A DNA stretch of 64,000 bases from Salinigranum halophilum (GCF_007004735.1 NZ_SSNL01000003.1:372001-436000), one strand, 5' to 3'; numbered from the stretch's first letter, positions 48,954 through 59,365 are shown. Translations and numbers: made by a program. The notes: generated by a model not told the origin, from the letters alone.

Positions 48954-50087
48954 ATGTCCACACCTGTCGTCGCGGCCGCCTCGCGCACCCCACAGGGGAG
49001 AGACGGCGGCGCTCTCTCGGGGGTCAGAAGCGAGGACCTCTCGACGACCCTCATCGACCACCTGCTCGACGTCACCGGACTCGACCCGGCGCTCGTCGAC
49101 GACCTCATGTGGGGCTGCGCCCAGCAGCGCTCGGAACAGGACGCCAACCTCGCACGAGTCATCGCGCTCTTGTCGCGGCTCGGAGAGGAGACGCCGGCGA
49201 CGACCATCAACCGCTGGTGCGCCTCGTCGATGCAGGCGGTCATCTCCGCGTCGGACGCCATCGCGGCGGGGACCCGTGACTGTATCGTCGCCGGCGGCGT
49301 CGAGAGCATGTCTCGCGTTCCGCTCTCCTCGATGCCGTACGACGAACTCCACCCGCGGCTCTCGAGTGTGTACGACCTCGCCGACCTGGAGATGGGGGCG
49401 ACGGCCGAGACGGTCGCCGACGTGTACGACGTCTCCCGTGATGCACAGGACGAGTACGCCCTCCAGTCACAGCGGCGGGCCGCCGAGGCGACCGACTCGG
49501 GTCGCTTCGACGACGAACTCGTCCCGGTCGAGACCGACGACGGACTCGTCGAAGCGGACGAGGGAATCCGCCGCGACACCACCCTGGAGGGGCTCTCGGA
49601 GCTCCCGCCCGCCTTCAGCGAGGACGGCACCGTCACGGCCGGGAACGCCTCGCAGATTTCGGACGGCGCGGCGCTCGTCCTCGTGACGAGCGAGTCGTTC
49701 GCCGCCGACTACGGTCTCGACGTCCTGGCGCGGGTCGGCACGAACCACGTCGCCGGCGTCGACCCGACGGTGATGGGTATCGGTCCGGTGCCGGCGACGC
49801 GGGGGCTCATCGAGCGGGCCGGCCGCGACGTCGACGACTACGACCTCGTCGAACTGAACGAGGCGTTCGCCTCGCAAGCTCTCTACTGCCGCCGTGAACT
49901 CGGCATTCCCCCCGAGCAGTTCAACGTCAACGGCGGCGCTATCGCCATCGGCCACCCGCTCGGCGCGTCCGGCGCGCGCCTCCCCGTGACGCTCGTCCAC
50001 GAGATGCGGAAGCGCGACGTCACACGCGGTCTGGCGACGCTCTGTGTCGGCTTCGGTCAGGGCGCGGCCATCGAGTTCGAGCGGTGA
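48954..50087 (+). CDS. Thiolase family protein (acetyl-CoA C-acyltransferase)
   Basis: A 377-aa thiolase that condenses or cleaves acyl-CoA. The nucleophilic Cys is in NRWCASSMQAV (about 88), and the C-terminal active-site motifs NVNGGAIAIGHPLGASGAR (His) and GLATLCVGFGQGAAIEFE (Cys) are intact. Cytosolic. It overlaps nothing and stands upstream of the convergent AOR gene. Degradative or acetoacetyl-CoA-forming activity cannot be separated from sequence. Confidence 0.95.
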   Translation: MSTPVVAAASRTPQGRDGGALSGVRSEDLSTTLIDHLLDVTGLDPALVDDLMWGCAQQRSEQDANLARVIALLSRLGEETPATTINRWCASSMQAVISASDAIAAGTRDCIVAGGVESMSRVPLSSMPYDELHPRLSSVYDLADLEMGATAETVADVYDVSRDAQDEYALQSQRRAAEATDSGRFDDELVPVETDDGLVEADEGIRRDTTLEGLSELPPAFSEDGTVTAGNASQISDGAALVLVTSESFAADYGLDVLARVGTNHVAGVDPTVMGIGPVPATRGLIERAGRDVDDYDLVELNEAFASQALYCRRELGIPPEQFNVNGGAIAIGHPLGASGARLPVTLVHEMRKRDVTRGLATLCVGFGQGAAIEFER

Positions 50088-50102
50088 GTCGGGACGGCCG
50101 TC

Positions 50103-51797
50103 TCAGTCGTCCGCGGGCGCGGCACCGCCCGACCCGCCGAGGCGCGCGTCGGGGACGGTCCCCTCGACGGTCCAGCCCCGGGCGTCGTAGTAGTCGTCGA
50201 GCGCCCGCTCGAAGCCCGGAAGCTCGTAAGGGAGGGTGTCGGCGTCGCGGTCCAGTCCCCGCTGATTGTTGAAGTGTCGCTCGAGGTCGACGATTCGCGC
50301 GCCGACGGTCAGCAACTCCTCGAACTCCGCGCCGAGGAGCTCCGCGAGGCGCTCGTCGGTGACGAAGCCGCGCGAGAACTTGCAGACGACGCCCGAGTCG
50401 AGCACCGCGTGATGGTTCTCCCGCCCGACGAGCCGCTCCGCCTTCGCGTCGAGTCCCGAGGGGTCCATCGCCTCCTCCTTGTCGACGAGCGGGTACTCGA
50501 GCGCGTAGAACGTGGCGTACATGTGGTCCGCCCCGCGGTTCGCGACGGCGAACGAGAGCCCCTGACCCTGGAGCGTCCGGCCGTCGTGGCCGGGGAACTC
50601 CAGCCCTTTGACGCTCCAGTTCTCGACGCCCAGTTCCTCGTGACAGCGGGCGACGCCCTCGGCGAGGAGGTCGCCGACGCCCTCGCGGTGAGCGATCTTC
50701 GTCACCGTCTCGTGGACGAGGTCGACGTTGCCGAACTCGTCCTCGCTGGCGAGGTACGCGGCGACGGTGTCTCCTGCCGAAATGGTGTCCATCCCGAGCT
50801 GGTCACACAGCTCGTTCGACTGCATCACGTCGACGATGTCGTCGACGGCGCAGTTCGACCCGAACGACATCACCGTCTCGAACTCCGGTCCCTCGGTCTC
50901 GACGCCGGTCTCGTCGTCCTTCGTGGGGAGCTTGCACGCGAAGGCACACGCCGAACACGTCCCCTTCTTGAACTTCTTCTCCTCGACGCGGTCGCCGTTG
51001 ATGCCCTCGACGCCCTCGAACTGCAGTTCCGAGAAGTACCGCGTGGGGAGCGCCGACACTTCGTTGCCGAGGTCGGTGACCGAGGTGGTTCCCTGGCGCT
51101 TCATGATGTGGTCCGAGGTGGCGGCCTCGCGGTGGACGTCCATCTGCACGGGCGGGACGTCGACCGCGGGGGTGGAGTCGCCGTCGAACGTGATGGCCTT
51201 CACACCCTTCGCGCCGAGCACCGCGCCGAGGCCACCGCGGCCGAACGCTCGCGACTCGGAGGTCATGATGCAGGCGAAGCGGACCTCGTTCTCGCCCGCC
51301 GGGCCGATGTTGGCGACGTGCTCGGGGGACAGGTCGTGTGACTCCGCGAGGGACGCGACGGTCTCCGAGGTGGTCGCGCCCGCGAGGTCGGGCACCGGTT
51401 CGAACTCGACCCCCTCGTCGGTGACGTGGAGCGCGAGGAGTTCGTCGCTCGCGCCGTGGAGTTCGACGGCACCGTAGCCGGTGGCAGTGAAGTTCCGCGA
51501 CATGAACCCCCCGGCGTTCGACGAGAACAGGCCGTCGGTGAGTGGCGAGACCGCCGTCGCGTTCATCCGACCCGTGAACGACATCTGCGCGTGCTGCATC
51601 GGACCGGTGGTGAAGTACAGTCGGTTCTCCGGACCGAGCGGGTCGGCGTCGTACGGGACGCGGTCGTGGGCGAGTTTCGTTCCGACACCGCGACCGCCGA
51701 TGAACGACGACAGGACGTCGTCGATGTCCGTTTCGCTCGTCGTCCGGTCGGTGAGATCGATCGAGAGGAGTGGGCCCTTCGCGTGGCGCATGGCCAC
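50103..51797 (-). CDS. Aldehyde ferredoxin oxidoreductase family protein
   Basis: A 564-aa tungsten- or molybdenum-pterin enzyme oxidising aldehydes with ferredoxin. N-terminal GPLLSIDLTDRTTSETDID...FIGGRGVGTKLAHD is typical. The [4Fe-4S] ligands are in GTCSACAFACKLPTK (CxxCxxxC) with the fourth Cys in SGVVCKFSRGF. It is somewhat shorter than the 600-aa archaeal enzymes. The start may be ATG 51797 or 51791. The preceding thiolase and mobA genes fit a cofactor and substrate context. Confidence 0.92.
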   Translation of the reverse strand: MAMRHAKGPLLSIDLTDRTTSETDIDDVLSSFIGGRGVGTKLAHDRVPYDADPLGPENRLYFTTGPMQHAQMSFTGRMNATAVSPLTDGLFSSNAGGFMSRNFTATGYGAVELHGASDELLALHVTDEGVEFEPVPDLAGATTSETVASLAESHDLSPEHVANIGPAGENEVRFACIMTSESRAFGRGGLGAVLGAKGVKAITFDGDSTPAVDVPPVQMDVHREAATSDHIMKRQGTTSVTDLGNEVSALPTRYFSELQFEGVEGINGDRVEEKKFKKGTCSACAFACKLPTKDDETGVETEGPEFETVMSFGSNCAVDDIVDVMQSNELCDQLGMDTISAGDTVAAYLASEDEFGNVDLVHETVTKIAHREGVGDLLAEGVARCHEELGVENWSVKGLEFPGHDGRTLQGQGLSFAVANRGADHMYATFYALEYPLVDKEEAMDPSGLDAKAERLVGRENHHAVLDSGVVCKFSRGFVTDERLAELLGAEFEELLTVGARIVDLERHFNNQRGLDRDADTLPYELPGFERALDDYYDARGWTVEGTVPDARLGGSGGAAPADD

Positions 51798-51893
51798 CCT
51801 TGTCGGGAGCGGGCGATAAACGTTGGCGTCTCGTTACCACCTCGCCATCAGCAACCGGTACGAATATGTCGGCAAGTGCGCAAGTAGGTGGTC

Positions 51894-52070
51894 ATGAAGC
51901 GTCTCGTTGCCGTCGGCGTGGCGGCTGCTCTCACCGGCGTCGGGATGGCTGCCGTCGAAGCTGGACTCGTCGGGCAGCCGATGCTGGGCGACCCCGTCTG
52001 GCTCCTCCTCGGCGGACTCGTCGTCGGCTACTGGGCCGTCTTCCTCCACTGGGCGCGAACGCAGTCGTAG
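51894..52070 (+). CDS. Small two-TM membrane protein (58 aa)
   Basis: From ATG 51894: a hydrophobic helix (LVAVGVAAALTGVGMAAVEAGLVG), a short loop and a second helix (PVWLLLGGLVVGYWAVFLHW). A haloarchaeal hypothetical of this size is common. Divergent from the AOR gene and convergent with the antiporter gene. Function unknown. Confidence 0.65.
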   Translation: MKRLVAVGVAAALTGVGMAAVEAGLVGQPMLGDPVWLLLGGLVVGYWAVFLHWARTQS

Positions 52071-52225
52071 CCGGTCGTCTCGCCTACTCACGACGACCCG
52101 GCCGACGACGCACACCGAACGTGGTCGTTCCACCGGGCCACCGGGCCATCGGTCCGTCGGTCCGTCGGTCCGTCGGGTCACCGTGCCACGTCCGACCGGT
52201 TCGGCGTTCCGACCCCGACTGTCGC

Positions 52226-54094
52226 TCAGTTCTCGGGGTGGACGAACGACATCGCCTCGCGGACGTCCTCGCGCTCGCCGATGACGGTGACGCGGTCGCC
52301 GTACTCGACGGTGAAGCCTTCGGTCGGGACGCGCGCGTCGCCGTCGCGGGCGACGAGCGCGATGAGGACGCCGCCGGGGAGTTCGTCGCTGATCTCCTCG
52401 ATGGTCATCCCGATGAGTTCGTCCGCCGTGAGTTCGACCTCCTGGACGTCGCCGGACCGACCGATTTCGCTCATCCAGTTCATCATCGCGGGGCGCTCGA
52501 TGTAGTTGTCGAGCGCCTGCACGGTGGCGAGGGTCGTCGAGATGGTCCGCACCCCGAGCTCCTCGAACGCTTCGACGTTCGCGGGATTGTTGACGCGCGC
52601 GAGGATGGTCTCGGGCGCGAACTTCGAGTTCGACAGCTGCGCGACGAGGAGGTTCACGTCGTCGTCGCCGGTGGCGGCGACGACCACCTTCGCCTTCTCC
52701 GCGCCCGCCGACCGGAGGACGTCCGTGTCAGTGCCGTCGCCGTGGTGGACGGCGAAGCCCGCGTTGCGGGCGGTCTCGACGGTGTCTTTGTTGTGCTCGA
52801 TCAGTACGACGTTCTCTCCGCGGTCTTCGAGGCGCTCGGCGAGCGTCCGGCCCACCGTTCCGCCTCCGATGACGAGTACACGCATGGGAATCACGTCCAG
52901 GTATTCAGCGATCTGCCGGGCGAAGCCTCCCTCGAAGACGACGGTCATGAGGATGACGAGGAAGACGGTGCCGACGAGGAGGTCCGCGGTCGCCGTCAGC
53001 CCCTGCGCCCGGAGTTCGATGGCGAACAGCGTCGCCACCGAGGCAGGGATGATGCCGCGCGGACCGACGAAGCTCATGAACAGCTTCTCACCGCGGGTGA
53101 ACCGGTTGCCGACGCTGGAGACGAACACCAGCGCGGGGCGGATGACGAGCGCGACGACGGCCACCACGCCGATGCCGGCGACGCCTAGCTGGATGAGCGT
53201 CGAGAACTGCAAGAGGGCGGCGAGGGCGATGAAGACGAACGAGAGCACGACGAGGGTGATGTCGCCTTTGAACTCCGAGATGTCGTCCTCGTAGGGGACG
53301 TCGAGGTTGCCGAGGAGGACGCCCGCGGTCGCGACCGCCGCGATGCCGGCCTCGGTGACGATGGCGTCCGCGGCACCGTACGCGACGAGTGCACCCGCGA
53401 GCACGAGCAGTCGTGCGTTCTGCGGCGCGTTCCCCGGTGAGAGGTCGACGTACCGGAGGAGGTAGTAGACGACCGCAGCGACGACGACGCCGAAGAGCAT
53501 TCCGACGCCGAGCCGCTCGGCGAACAGCGTCACGAACAGACCCGCGCCGGTCTCCTCGGCGATGAGGGCCTCGAAGATGACGACGGCCAGGATGGCCGCG
53601 GTGACGTCGTTGACGATGCCTTCCGTCTCGAGCGCCGCCTCGACCCGGTCGCGTGCGGGGACGACCTCCAAGATGGGAGCGATGACCGTCGGTCCCGTCG
53701 CGACGAGGAGTGCGCCGATGAGGAAGGCGACCAGCCAGGCCGCGCCGAGGAGGTAGTGGACGGCCGCCGCGGTCCCGACGAGCGCGATGGCGGCCCCGAC
53801 GGTGACGAGCCTGACCGTCGCCGCCGGTGCCTCGCGGAGCTTCTCGATACGGAGGTGGAAGGCCCCCTCGAAGACGATGATGGCGACCGAGAGGCCGACG
53901 ATGTCCGAGAGCCCGCCGCCGAACACGTCCGGGTTGACGATGCCGAGGACCTCCGGGCCGAGCGCGATGCCGGCCGCGATGAGAAAGACCACGCTCGGCA
54001 CCTGGAACCGGTCCGAGAGGATCTGTGAGATGACACCGATACCGATGATGGCTGCGACGATCGGAATGAGGCTCACTCCGCCACCGACGGCCAT
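52226..54094 (-). CDS. Na+/H+ antiporter (CPA1/NhaP-type) with TrkA domains
   Basis: A 622-aa protein. Residues 1 to about 400 hold the CPA1-type membrane domain with about 12 TM helices and the ATGPTVIAP segment and the conserved EGIVND motif (about 155-165) for ion translocation. After the last TM comes an RCK/TrkA-N domain (MRVLVIGGGTVGRTLAERL, about 405) and a TrkA-C domain (about 545-618). It would exchange cations for protons, gated by nucleotide binding. Divergent from the USP gene. Confidence 0.92.
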   Translation of the reverse strand: MAVGGGVSLIPIVAAIIGIGVISQILSDRFQVPSVVFLIAAGIALGPEVLGIVNPDVFGGGLSDIVGLSVAIIVFEGAFHLRIEKLREAPAATVRLVTVGAAIALVGTAAAVHYLLGAAWLVAFLIGALLVATGPTVIAPILEVVPARDRVEAALETEGIVNDVTAAILAVVIFEALIAEETGAGLFVTLFAERLGVGMLFGVVVAAVVYYLLRYVDLSPGNAPQNARLLVLAGALVAYGAADAIVTEAGIAAVATAGVLLGNLDVPYEDDISEFKGDITLVVLSFVFIALAALLQFSTLIQLGVAGIGVVAVVALVIRPALVFVSSVGNRFTRGEKLFMSFVGPRGIIPASVATLFAIELRAQGLTATADLLVGTVFLVILMTVVFEGGFARQIAEYLDVIPMRVLVIGGGTVGRTLAERLEDRGENVVLIEHNKDTVETARNAGFAVHHGDGTDTDVLRSAGAEKAKVVVAATGDDDVNLLVAQLSNSKFAPETILARVNNPANVEAFEELGVRTISTTLATVQALDNYIERPAMMNWMSEIGRSGDVQEVELTADELIGMTIEEISDELPGGVLIALVARDGDARVPTEGFTVEYGDRVTVIGEREDVREAMSFVHPEN

Positions 54095-54228
54095 TCAGTT
54101 CACCTCCATGTACGGCGGTCCATGCCTCCCGCGGACATAAACCCATAGATTGTCCCATCCGTCGGCGTCGTTCTCAGAGACTGAGAGCCACGGGGAAATA
54201 TAACCCAGTCGACATCCATTGTGTCTTC

Positions 54229-54651
54229 ATGTACCGTAGCGTCCTCATCCCGACCGACGGCAGCACCGGCGCCGACCGCGGCGTGACCGCGGGGCTCGAC
54301 ATCGCAAAGCAGTACGACGCGACCGTTCACGCGCTGTACGTCGTGGACGAGCGCATCTACGGGGAGACGCCCGCGCTCTCCGACACGGAGCTCCGATTCG
54401 AACAGCTCGAGACCGAGGGGGAAGGCTATCTCGACGACATCGTCGAGCGTGGCTCGGCGGTGGGTCTCGACGTCCAGACCAGCGTCCAGCGCGGGATGCC
54501 GTACGAGATAATCACCTCGTACGCCGAAGAGAACGACATCGACCTCATCGTGATGGGTCGCCACGGTGCCTCGGCGCACCCCGCCCCACACATCGGCTCG
54601 TGCACCGACCGTGTCCTCCGCATGGCGACGGTCCCGGTCCTTCCAGCCTGA
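54229..54651 (+). CDS. Universal stress protein (UspA family)
   Basis: A 140-aa cytosolic protein. The N-terminal VLIPTDGSTGADRGV and the C-terminal ATP-binding motif GRHGASAHPAPHIGSCTDRVLRMATVPVLPA (G-x2-G-x9-G-S/T type) are recognisable, though the central Gly spacing is altered by a Pro/His insertion, so ATP binding is uncertain. A single-copy USP next to an antiporter gene is a usual haloarchaeal arrangement. Its transcript is divergent from the antiporter. Confidence 0.88.
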   Translation: MYRSVLIPTDGSTGADRGVTAGLDIAKQYDATVHALYVVDERIYGETPALSDTELRFEQLETEGEGYLDDIVERGSAVGLDVQTSVQRGMPYEIITSYAEENDIDLIVMGRHGASAHPAPHIGSCTDRVLRMATVPVLPA

Positions 54652-54656
54652 GTCGC

Positions 54657-55559
54657 CTACGTCTCGCCGACGTAGTCGAGGTAGCCCAGCACCCCCTTCG
54701 TGTTGAGCCGGTCTTCCGCCCGCGCCTTCTCCTCGCCCCACACGTCGACCATGTCGGTGTGGTCCATGAAGTACTCGACGACGGCCCGGTCGTCTTCGAG
54801 GTCGGCGCGCTTCGCGCGGACGGCCTCGACCCACTCGACGAGCGTCCGTTTGTACGCGTCCATCACGCCCGCCTCGTACGCCCGCGGCCCGAAGTGGCCG
54901 TAGCACAGGATTTCGGGGTCGAGCGCCGTGATGTCGTCGGCGTCGGCCAGGGACTTCTCGAGGTGGAACTGTGCCGGCGGTGTCGTCGGCCGGACGTCGC
55001 CCGTCTCGGGGACGAAGATGCCCGCCGCGTCGGCGGTGAAGACGACGTCGTCGCCGTCGTCGTGGAAGATGACGTGGTGGGGGGCGTGGCCGGGGGCGTG
55101 GTGGGTCGTGAGCGTCCGGTCGCCGAGGTCGATGACGTCGCCGTCGGTGAGGCCGTCGATGCGCTCTTCGGGGACGGGGACGGGTTCGTCGTAGTACTTC
55201 CACTGGTCCTCGACGGCCGCCTTCGTCCCGGCGACGAGGCGGGAGGGGTCGACGAGGTGTTCGACGCCGCGTTCGTGCGTCAGCACCTGCGCGTCGGGGT
55301 AGCGCTCGGCGAGGTAGCCCGCCCCGCCGGCGTGGTCGAGGTGGACGTGCGTCGGGAGGATGTACGCGGGCTCGGCCTCGAGTTCGTCGAGCAGGTCGTA
55401 CACGTACCCGCGATTCCGTCCGAGTCCCGTGTCGACGACCGCTGGGCGCTCCGCGTCGATGACGTACACCGTCCCGTACTCTGCGATGCCGTACGCGCCG
55501 ATATCGACGTAGTAGAGGTCGGTGCTTCCGGGGACTTCGAACCAGTCGCCGATGGCCAT
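54657..55559 (-). CDS. Metallo-beta-lactamase fold hydrolase
   Basis: A 300-aa enzyme from ATG 55559 (MAIGDWFEV). The metal motif THVHLDHAGGAG (HxHxDH) and downstream GHAPHH, ADAAG and GHFGP ligands are intact. Similar proteins are annotated as hydroxyacylglutathione hydrolase- or quorum-quencher-like; the substrate is unknown. It converges on the USP gene and is divergent from serS. Confidence 0.88.
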   Translation of the reverse strand: MAIGDWFEVPGSTDLYYVDIGAYGIAEYGTVYVIDAERPAVVDTGLGRNRGYVYDLLDELEAEPAYILPTHVHLDHAGGAGYLAERYPDAQVLTHERGVEHLVDPSRLVAGTKAAVEDQWKYYDEPVPVPEERIDGLTDGDVIDLGDRTLTTHHAPGHAPHHVIFHDDGDDVVFTADAAGIFVPETGDVRPTTPPAQFHLEKSLADADDITALDPEILCYGHFGPRAYEAGVMDAYKRTLVEWVEAVRAKRADLEDDRAVVEYFMDHTDMVDVWGEEKARAEDRLNTKGVLGYLDYVGET

Positions 55560-55703
55560 GGCCACAGGAGGGCGGCGGGCTGTCAAAAGGGTTCGGTCGG
55601 GGGCATGCTAGCCCTAGCCCGCTCGGCAGTCTCCGGTTCCCTCTCGTTCGTCGGCGCCGGTCGAACGACACGGTTTTGCCGCGCCCGTCTGAACCCGAAT
55701 CAA

Positions 55704-57077
55704 ATGCTGAGCAGGCAGTACCTCCGCGAGCACCCCGACGAGGTTCGGGCGTCGCTCGACCAACGCGGGTACGACACGGATCTGGACCGACTCCTCGAAC
55801 TCGACGACGAGTGGCGCAGTCTCAAGAGCGAGGGCGACGACCTTCGCCACGAGCGAAACGAGGTCTCCTCGAAGATCGGGCAGCTGAAACAGGCTGGAAA
55901 ACACGACGAGGCGGACGAGGCCATCGAACGCTCACAGGAGCTGAAGTCGCGGATTCAGGACGTCGAGGCGCGGGCGGACGACCTCGAATCGGAACTCGAG
56001 TCGCTCGTGCTCGAACTGCCGAACACGCCGCACGAGTCCGTTCCCGTCGGGGAAGACGAGAGCGACAACGTCGAGGTCAGCCGCTGGGGCTTCGACGACC
56101 TCCGCGACCTCCCCGAGGAGGTAACGCCGCATTACGACCTCGGCGAGGACCTCGACATCATCGACGAGGCCCGCGGCGCGAAGACCACGGGTGCGGGATT
56201 CTACTTCCTGAAGGGCGACGGTGCGCGCCTCGAGCACGCGCTCATCCAGTTCATGCTCGACGTCCACCGCGAGCAGGAGTACGTCGACGTCTTCCCGCCC
56301 ATCCCCGTCAAGAGCCGTTCGATGCGTGGGACGGGCCAGCTCCCCAAGTTCAACGAGGACGCGTACCGCGTCGGCGGCGACGAGTTCGACGACTACGGGG
56401 ACGACGACCTCTGGCTCTGCCCCACGGCGGAGGTCCCCGTGACGAACATGTACGCCGACGACATCCTCCTCCGTGAGGACCTCCCCCTCAAACACCAGGC
56501 GTACACGCCTAACTTCCGCCGTGAGGCAGGTGAACACGGCACCGAGACGAGGGGTATCGTCCGGGTCCACCAGTTCAACAAGGTCGAACTCGTCAACTTC
56601 GTCGAACCCGACGAGTCGTACGACCGACTCGAAGGGCTCGTCGAGGAGGCCGCCGCGGTGCTCGAACGACTCGGCCTCCCGTACCGAATCCTCTCGCTCT
56701 GTACCGGCGACCTCACCTTCGCCTCGGCGAAGACCTACGACCTGGAGGTGTGGGCACCCGGGACCGAGGCCGACGAGGCTCCCGAGATGGGCGGTCGGTG
56801 GCTCGAAGTGTCGAGTGCCTCGAACTTCGAGGAGTTCCAGGCCCGCCGCGCGGGGATTCGCTATCGGCCGGAACACCACGAGTCGGCGGAGTACCTCCAC
56901 ACGCTCAACGCCTCCGGCACCGCGGTCGGCCGGGTGATGGTCGCCATCCTGGAGTACTACCAGAACGACGACGGTACCGTCACGGTCCCCGAAGCGCTCC
57001 GGCCGTACATGGGCGGCACAGCGGTCATCGAAGGTCACGAGAAGGTCGGCGAGTCGGCGCTCGGTTCGGACGACTGA
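55704..57077 (+). CDS. serS: Seryl-tRNA synthetase
   Basis: A 457-aa class II synthetase charging tRNA-Ser. Residues 1 to about 110 form the tRNA-binding antiparallel coiled coil. The catalytic domain includes motif 1 region (FMLDVHREQEYVDVFPP), motif 2 (TPNFRREAGEHGTETRGIVRVHQFNKVELV) and motif 3 (NASGTAVGRVMVAILEYYQ). Start ATG 55704 gives the universal MLSRQYLREHPDEV. The common, bacterial-type SerRS, not the methanogen type. Confidence 0.97.
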   Translation: MLSRQYLREHPDEVRASLDQRGYDTDLDRLLELDDEWRSLKSEGDDLRHERNEVSSKIGQLKQAGKHDEADEAIERSQELKSRIQDVEARADDLESELESLVLELPNTPHESVPVGEDESDNVEVSRWGFDDLRDLPEEVTPHYDLGEDLDIIDEARGAKTTGAGFYFLKGDGARLEHALIQFMLDVHREQEYVDVFPPIPVKSRSMRGTGQLPKFNEDAYRVGGDEFDDYGDDDLWLCPTAEVPVTNMYADDILLREDLPLKHQAYTPNFRREAGEHGTETRGIVRVHQFNKVELVNFVEPDESYDRLEGLVEEAAAVLERLGLPYRILSLCTGDLTFASAKTYDLEVWAPGTEADEAPEMGGRWLEVSSASNFEEFQARRAGIRYRPEHHESAEYLHTLNASGTAVGRVMVAILEYYQNDDGTVTVPEALRPYMGGTAVIEGHEKVGESALGSDD

Positions 57078-57141
57078 TACCTGTTCTCACGGCGTGAGAA
57101 CGACCACGGTTGACACCGCAGTCGGCGTCGTACGTTCTCGT

Positions 57142-57570
57142 ATGACTTCCCGATTCACACGCGGCGTGCACCTCACGACCGGGGTCGTCACCGTCCTCCT
57201 CGCGATTCCGGTGCTCGGCGTGTTGCTCTGGGGGGCGTGGCGGCTGCTCTTCTGGGGCGTCGTCGCCGCGGCACCGCACGCTCAGTACGGGGCAGCGGCC
57301 GGTATGCCCGCGCCCAGCGCGATGCCGCCGGGCGTCGACACGATGGTCGTCGGTGGGACGCTTTCGGGGACCGGCGGTTCACTGACGCTGCTCGCCGTCG
57401 GGAGCCTCGTCCTCGTCGTGTTCCTGCTCGTGGCTCCGTCCGTCACTGCGCGGGTGGGCGACGGTCCCGCGCCGCCCGGAGAGACGTCCGTCCCTGGTGA
57501 GGCCGACGACGAGGATGCTCCTCGTCCGCGTCGGACGCTCACCGGCGGACGGGCCGGGCGGCTGCCCTGA
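57142..57570 (+). CDS. Membrane protein of unknown function (142 aa)
   Basis: ATG 57142 starts a basic N-terminus with TM1 ([30 protein letters not shown]), a Gly/Pro/Ala loop, TM2 ([20 protein letters not shown]) and a polar Arg/Pro tail. No family recognised. It lies 65 bp after serS, same direction. The tail sequence may be poorly conserved. Confidence 0.65.
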   Translation: MTSRFTRGVHLTTGVVTVLLAIPVLGVLLWGAWRLLFWGVVAAAPHAQYGAAAGMPAPSAMPPGVDTMVVGGTLSGTGGSLTLLAVGSLVLVVFLLVAPSVTARVGDGPAPPGETSVPGEADDEDAPRPRRTLTGGRAGRLP

Positions 57571-57620
57571 CGCCATCGACACCCGAACGCGCTTTACCGA
57601 CGCCTCGTCTATCACACGCC

Positions 57621-58118
57621 GTGTCCGTCGACCTGCACGTCCGATACGAGGGCGACGACGACCCCGACAAGTGTACGGCACGGAAGCTCGCGCGGTTCGA
57701 CCTCGCGACGCTCCACCGGTCCGACAGAGCGACGCCGTACGGCGTCGTGTTGAACCCCCACGCCGAGCAAGCGCTCTCGCCGGCGGACGCGACCGAGACA
57801 CTCGTCGCGCTCGACTGCTCCTGGGAGTCCGCGGGGGAGAAACGCTTCTCGCTCCGTGGTGAACACCGCGCGTTACCCTATCTCGTGGCCGCCAACCCGG
57901 TCAACTTCGGGCGGCCGCTCCAGTTGACGACGGTCGAAGCGCTCGCGGCCGCGCTGTGTCTCTTCGGCGAGCGAGACCACGCCGAACGAATCCTCTCGAA
58001 GTTCCGGTGGGGCGAGACCTTCCTCGAACTCAACGACGAACCGCTCAGGCGCTACGCCGACTGCGCGGACTCGACGGACGTGGTCGCGGTCCAGCAGGAG
58101 TATCTCGACAGGGGGTGA
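57621..58118 (+). CDS. tsr3: Tsr3-like rRNA aminocarboxypropyltransferase
   Basis: A 165-aa protein (DUF367 family). The N-terminal [27 protein letters not shown], middle [55 protein letters not shown] and C-terminal [18 protein letters not shown] match the family. Tsr3 adds the acp group from SAM to a small-subunit rRNA nucleotide. It starts with GTG 57621, as shown by the conserved N-terminal residues. Confidence 0.92.
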   Translation: MSVDLHVRYEGDDDPDKCTARKLARFDLATLHRSDRATPYGVVLNPHAEQALSPADATETLVALDCSWESAGEKRFSLRGEHRALPYLVAANPVNFGRPLQLTTVEALAAALCLFGERDHAERILSKFRWGETFLELNDEPLRRYADCADSTDVVAVQQEYLDRG

Positions 58119-58145
58119 GCAACGGGAGGACTGTGGGTCGGTCGC

Positions 58146-58508
58146 CTACCTCGTCCGTCGTTCGGTCCACCCGCCGCCGGCCCCGGCGACGGCGGCCGCG
58201 GCGGCGAGGAGGAGCGTCACCGCCGAAATCGCGACGAACGTGCCGAACCCGCCGACGAGCGCACCGAGCGCGCCACCGACGGCTGCACCGATGAAGACGA
58301 CGACGACGGCGACGACCAGCCCCGCGAGTGAACCGGCCACGAGCCCATGCCAGGCGCCGCGCCCCGGACCACCACCGGCGAGATAGCCCGCGGCGAAGCC
58401 ACCGACGAGCCCCGCCCCGAGCTGTCCGACCGCCGGCACCGAGATGCCGGCTGCCCCGATGACGACGAGGAGGACGGAGCCGACCCCGACCGCACGCCAG
58501 TTCGTCAT
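58146..58508 (-). CDS. Glycine-rich membrane protein (DUF5518-like)
   Basis: A 120-aa protein with four Gly/Ala-rich hydrophobic helices (VGSVLLVVIGAAGISVPAVG, LGAGLVGGFAAGYLAG, GLVAGSLAGLVVAVVVVFIGAAVGGALGALVG and the last TVAISAVTLLLAAAAAVAGAG). DUF5518 is the closest memory match. Function unknown. It converges on the Tsr3 gene. Confidence 0.75.
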   Translation of the reverse strand: MTNWRAVGVGSVLLVVIGAAGISVPAVGQLGAGLVGGFAAGYLAGGGPGRGAWHGLVAGSLAGLVVAVVVVFIGAAVGGALGALVGGFGTFVAISAVTLLLAAAAAVAGAGGGWTERRTR

Positions 58509-58752
58509 ATCCGGGCCGACGAACGAGAGACGAATAACTGCGTTGGGATACGTCGAGTGCGTGACTTGCGAACAGGCGACACCGTTCTGCTGTGCCGTGC
58601 CCCGCGGTGTCGCACACCCGCAGTCGGGCCACGGCGTTCGTCAGCGCACGACTTCGGGAGGCCGCGGCATCCCATATGAACCCCTGGACCGCTTCGCCGA
58701 GCCACGGACCGCGGACGGCAGGGTTTTCCGCCCGCGCTTCGACAGTCCGGGT

Positions 58753-59265
58753 ATGAGCGACCTGACCGCGACGCTGCACACGTCGAAAGGTGACATCACC
58801 GTCGAACTGTACGACGAGAAGGCGCCGAACACCGTCGAGAACTTCGTCGGCCTCGCCACCGGCGAACAGGAGTGGGAGGACCCCGAGACGGGCGAGACCC
58901 GCACCGACCCCCTCTACGAGGACGTCGTCTTCCACCGGATCATCGACGACTTCATGATCCAGGGTGGGGATCCGACCGGAACCGGCCGCGGCGGCCCCGG
59001 CTACACGTTCGACGACGAGTTCCACGACGACCTCCGCCACGATAGCGCGGGCGTCCTCTCGATGGCCAACAGCGGCCCGAACACGAACGGCTCGCAGTTC
59101 TTCATCACGCTCGACGCCCAACCGCACCTCGACGGTCGCCACGCCGTCTTCGGGAAAGTCACGGAAGGCATGGACGTCGTCGAGGAGATCGGCTCGGTCC
59201 CGACGGGACGGAACGACAAGCCGCGCGAGGACGTCGTCCTCGAATCGGTCGACGTCGACCGCTGA
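58753..59265 (+). CDS. Peptidyl-prolyl cis-trans isomerase (cyclophilin)
   Basis: A 170-aa cytosolic cyclophilin. The active-site segments are [31 protein letters not shown] and [45 protein letters not shown], with the catalytic Arg of FHR. It would speed proline isomerisation in protein folding. Start ATG 58753 gives [22 protein letters not shown] lipoprotein paralogue follows directly. Confidence 0.95.
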   Translation: MSDLTATLHTSKGDITVELYDEKAPNTVENFVGLATGEQEWEDPETGETRTDPLYEDVVFHRIIDDFMIQGGDPTGTGRGGPGYTFDDEFHDDLRHDSAGVLSMANSGPNTNGSQFFITLDAQPHLDGRHAVFGKVTEGMDVVEEIGSVPTGRNDKPREDVVLESVDVDR

Positions 59266-59365
59266 GCGGGGACAGTACCCCTTCGAGTCTCTTTGGAGAT
59301 ACTCGCCTCCGGAGCGACGCTTCCACAGCGACAGCCGTTATACGTGTGGGCGCGCTCTCGGTGGT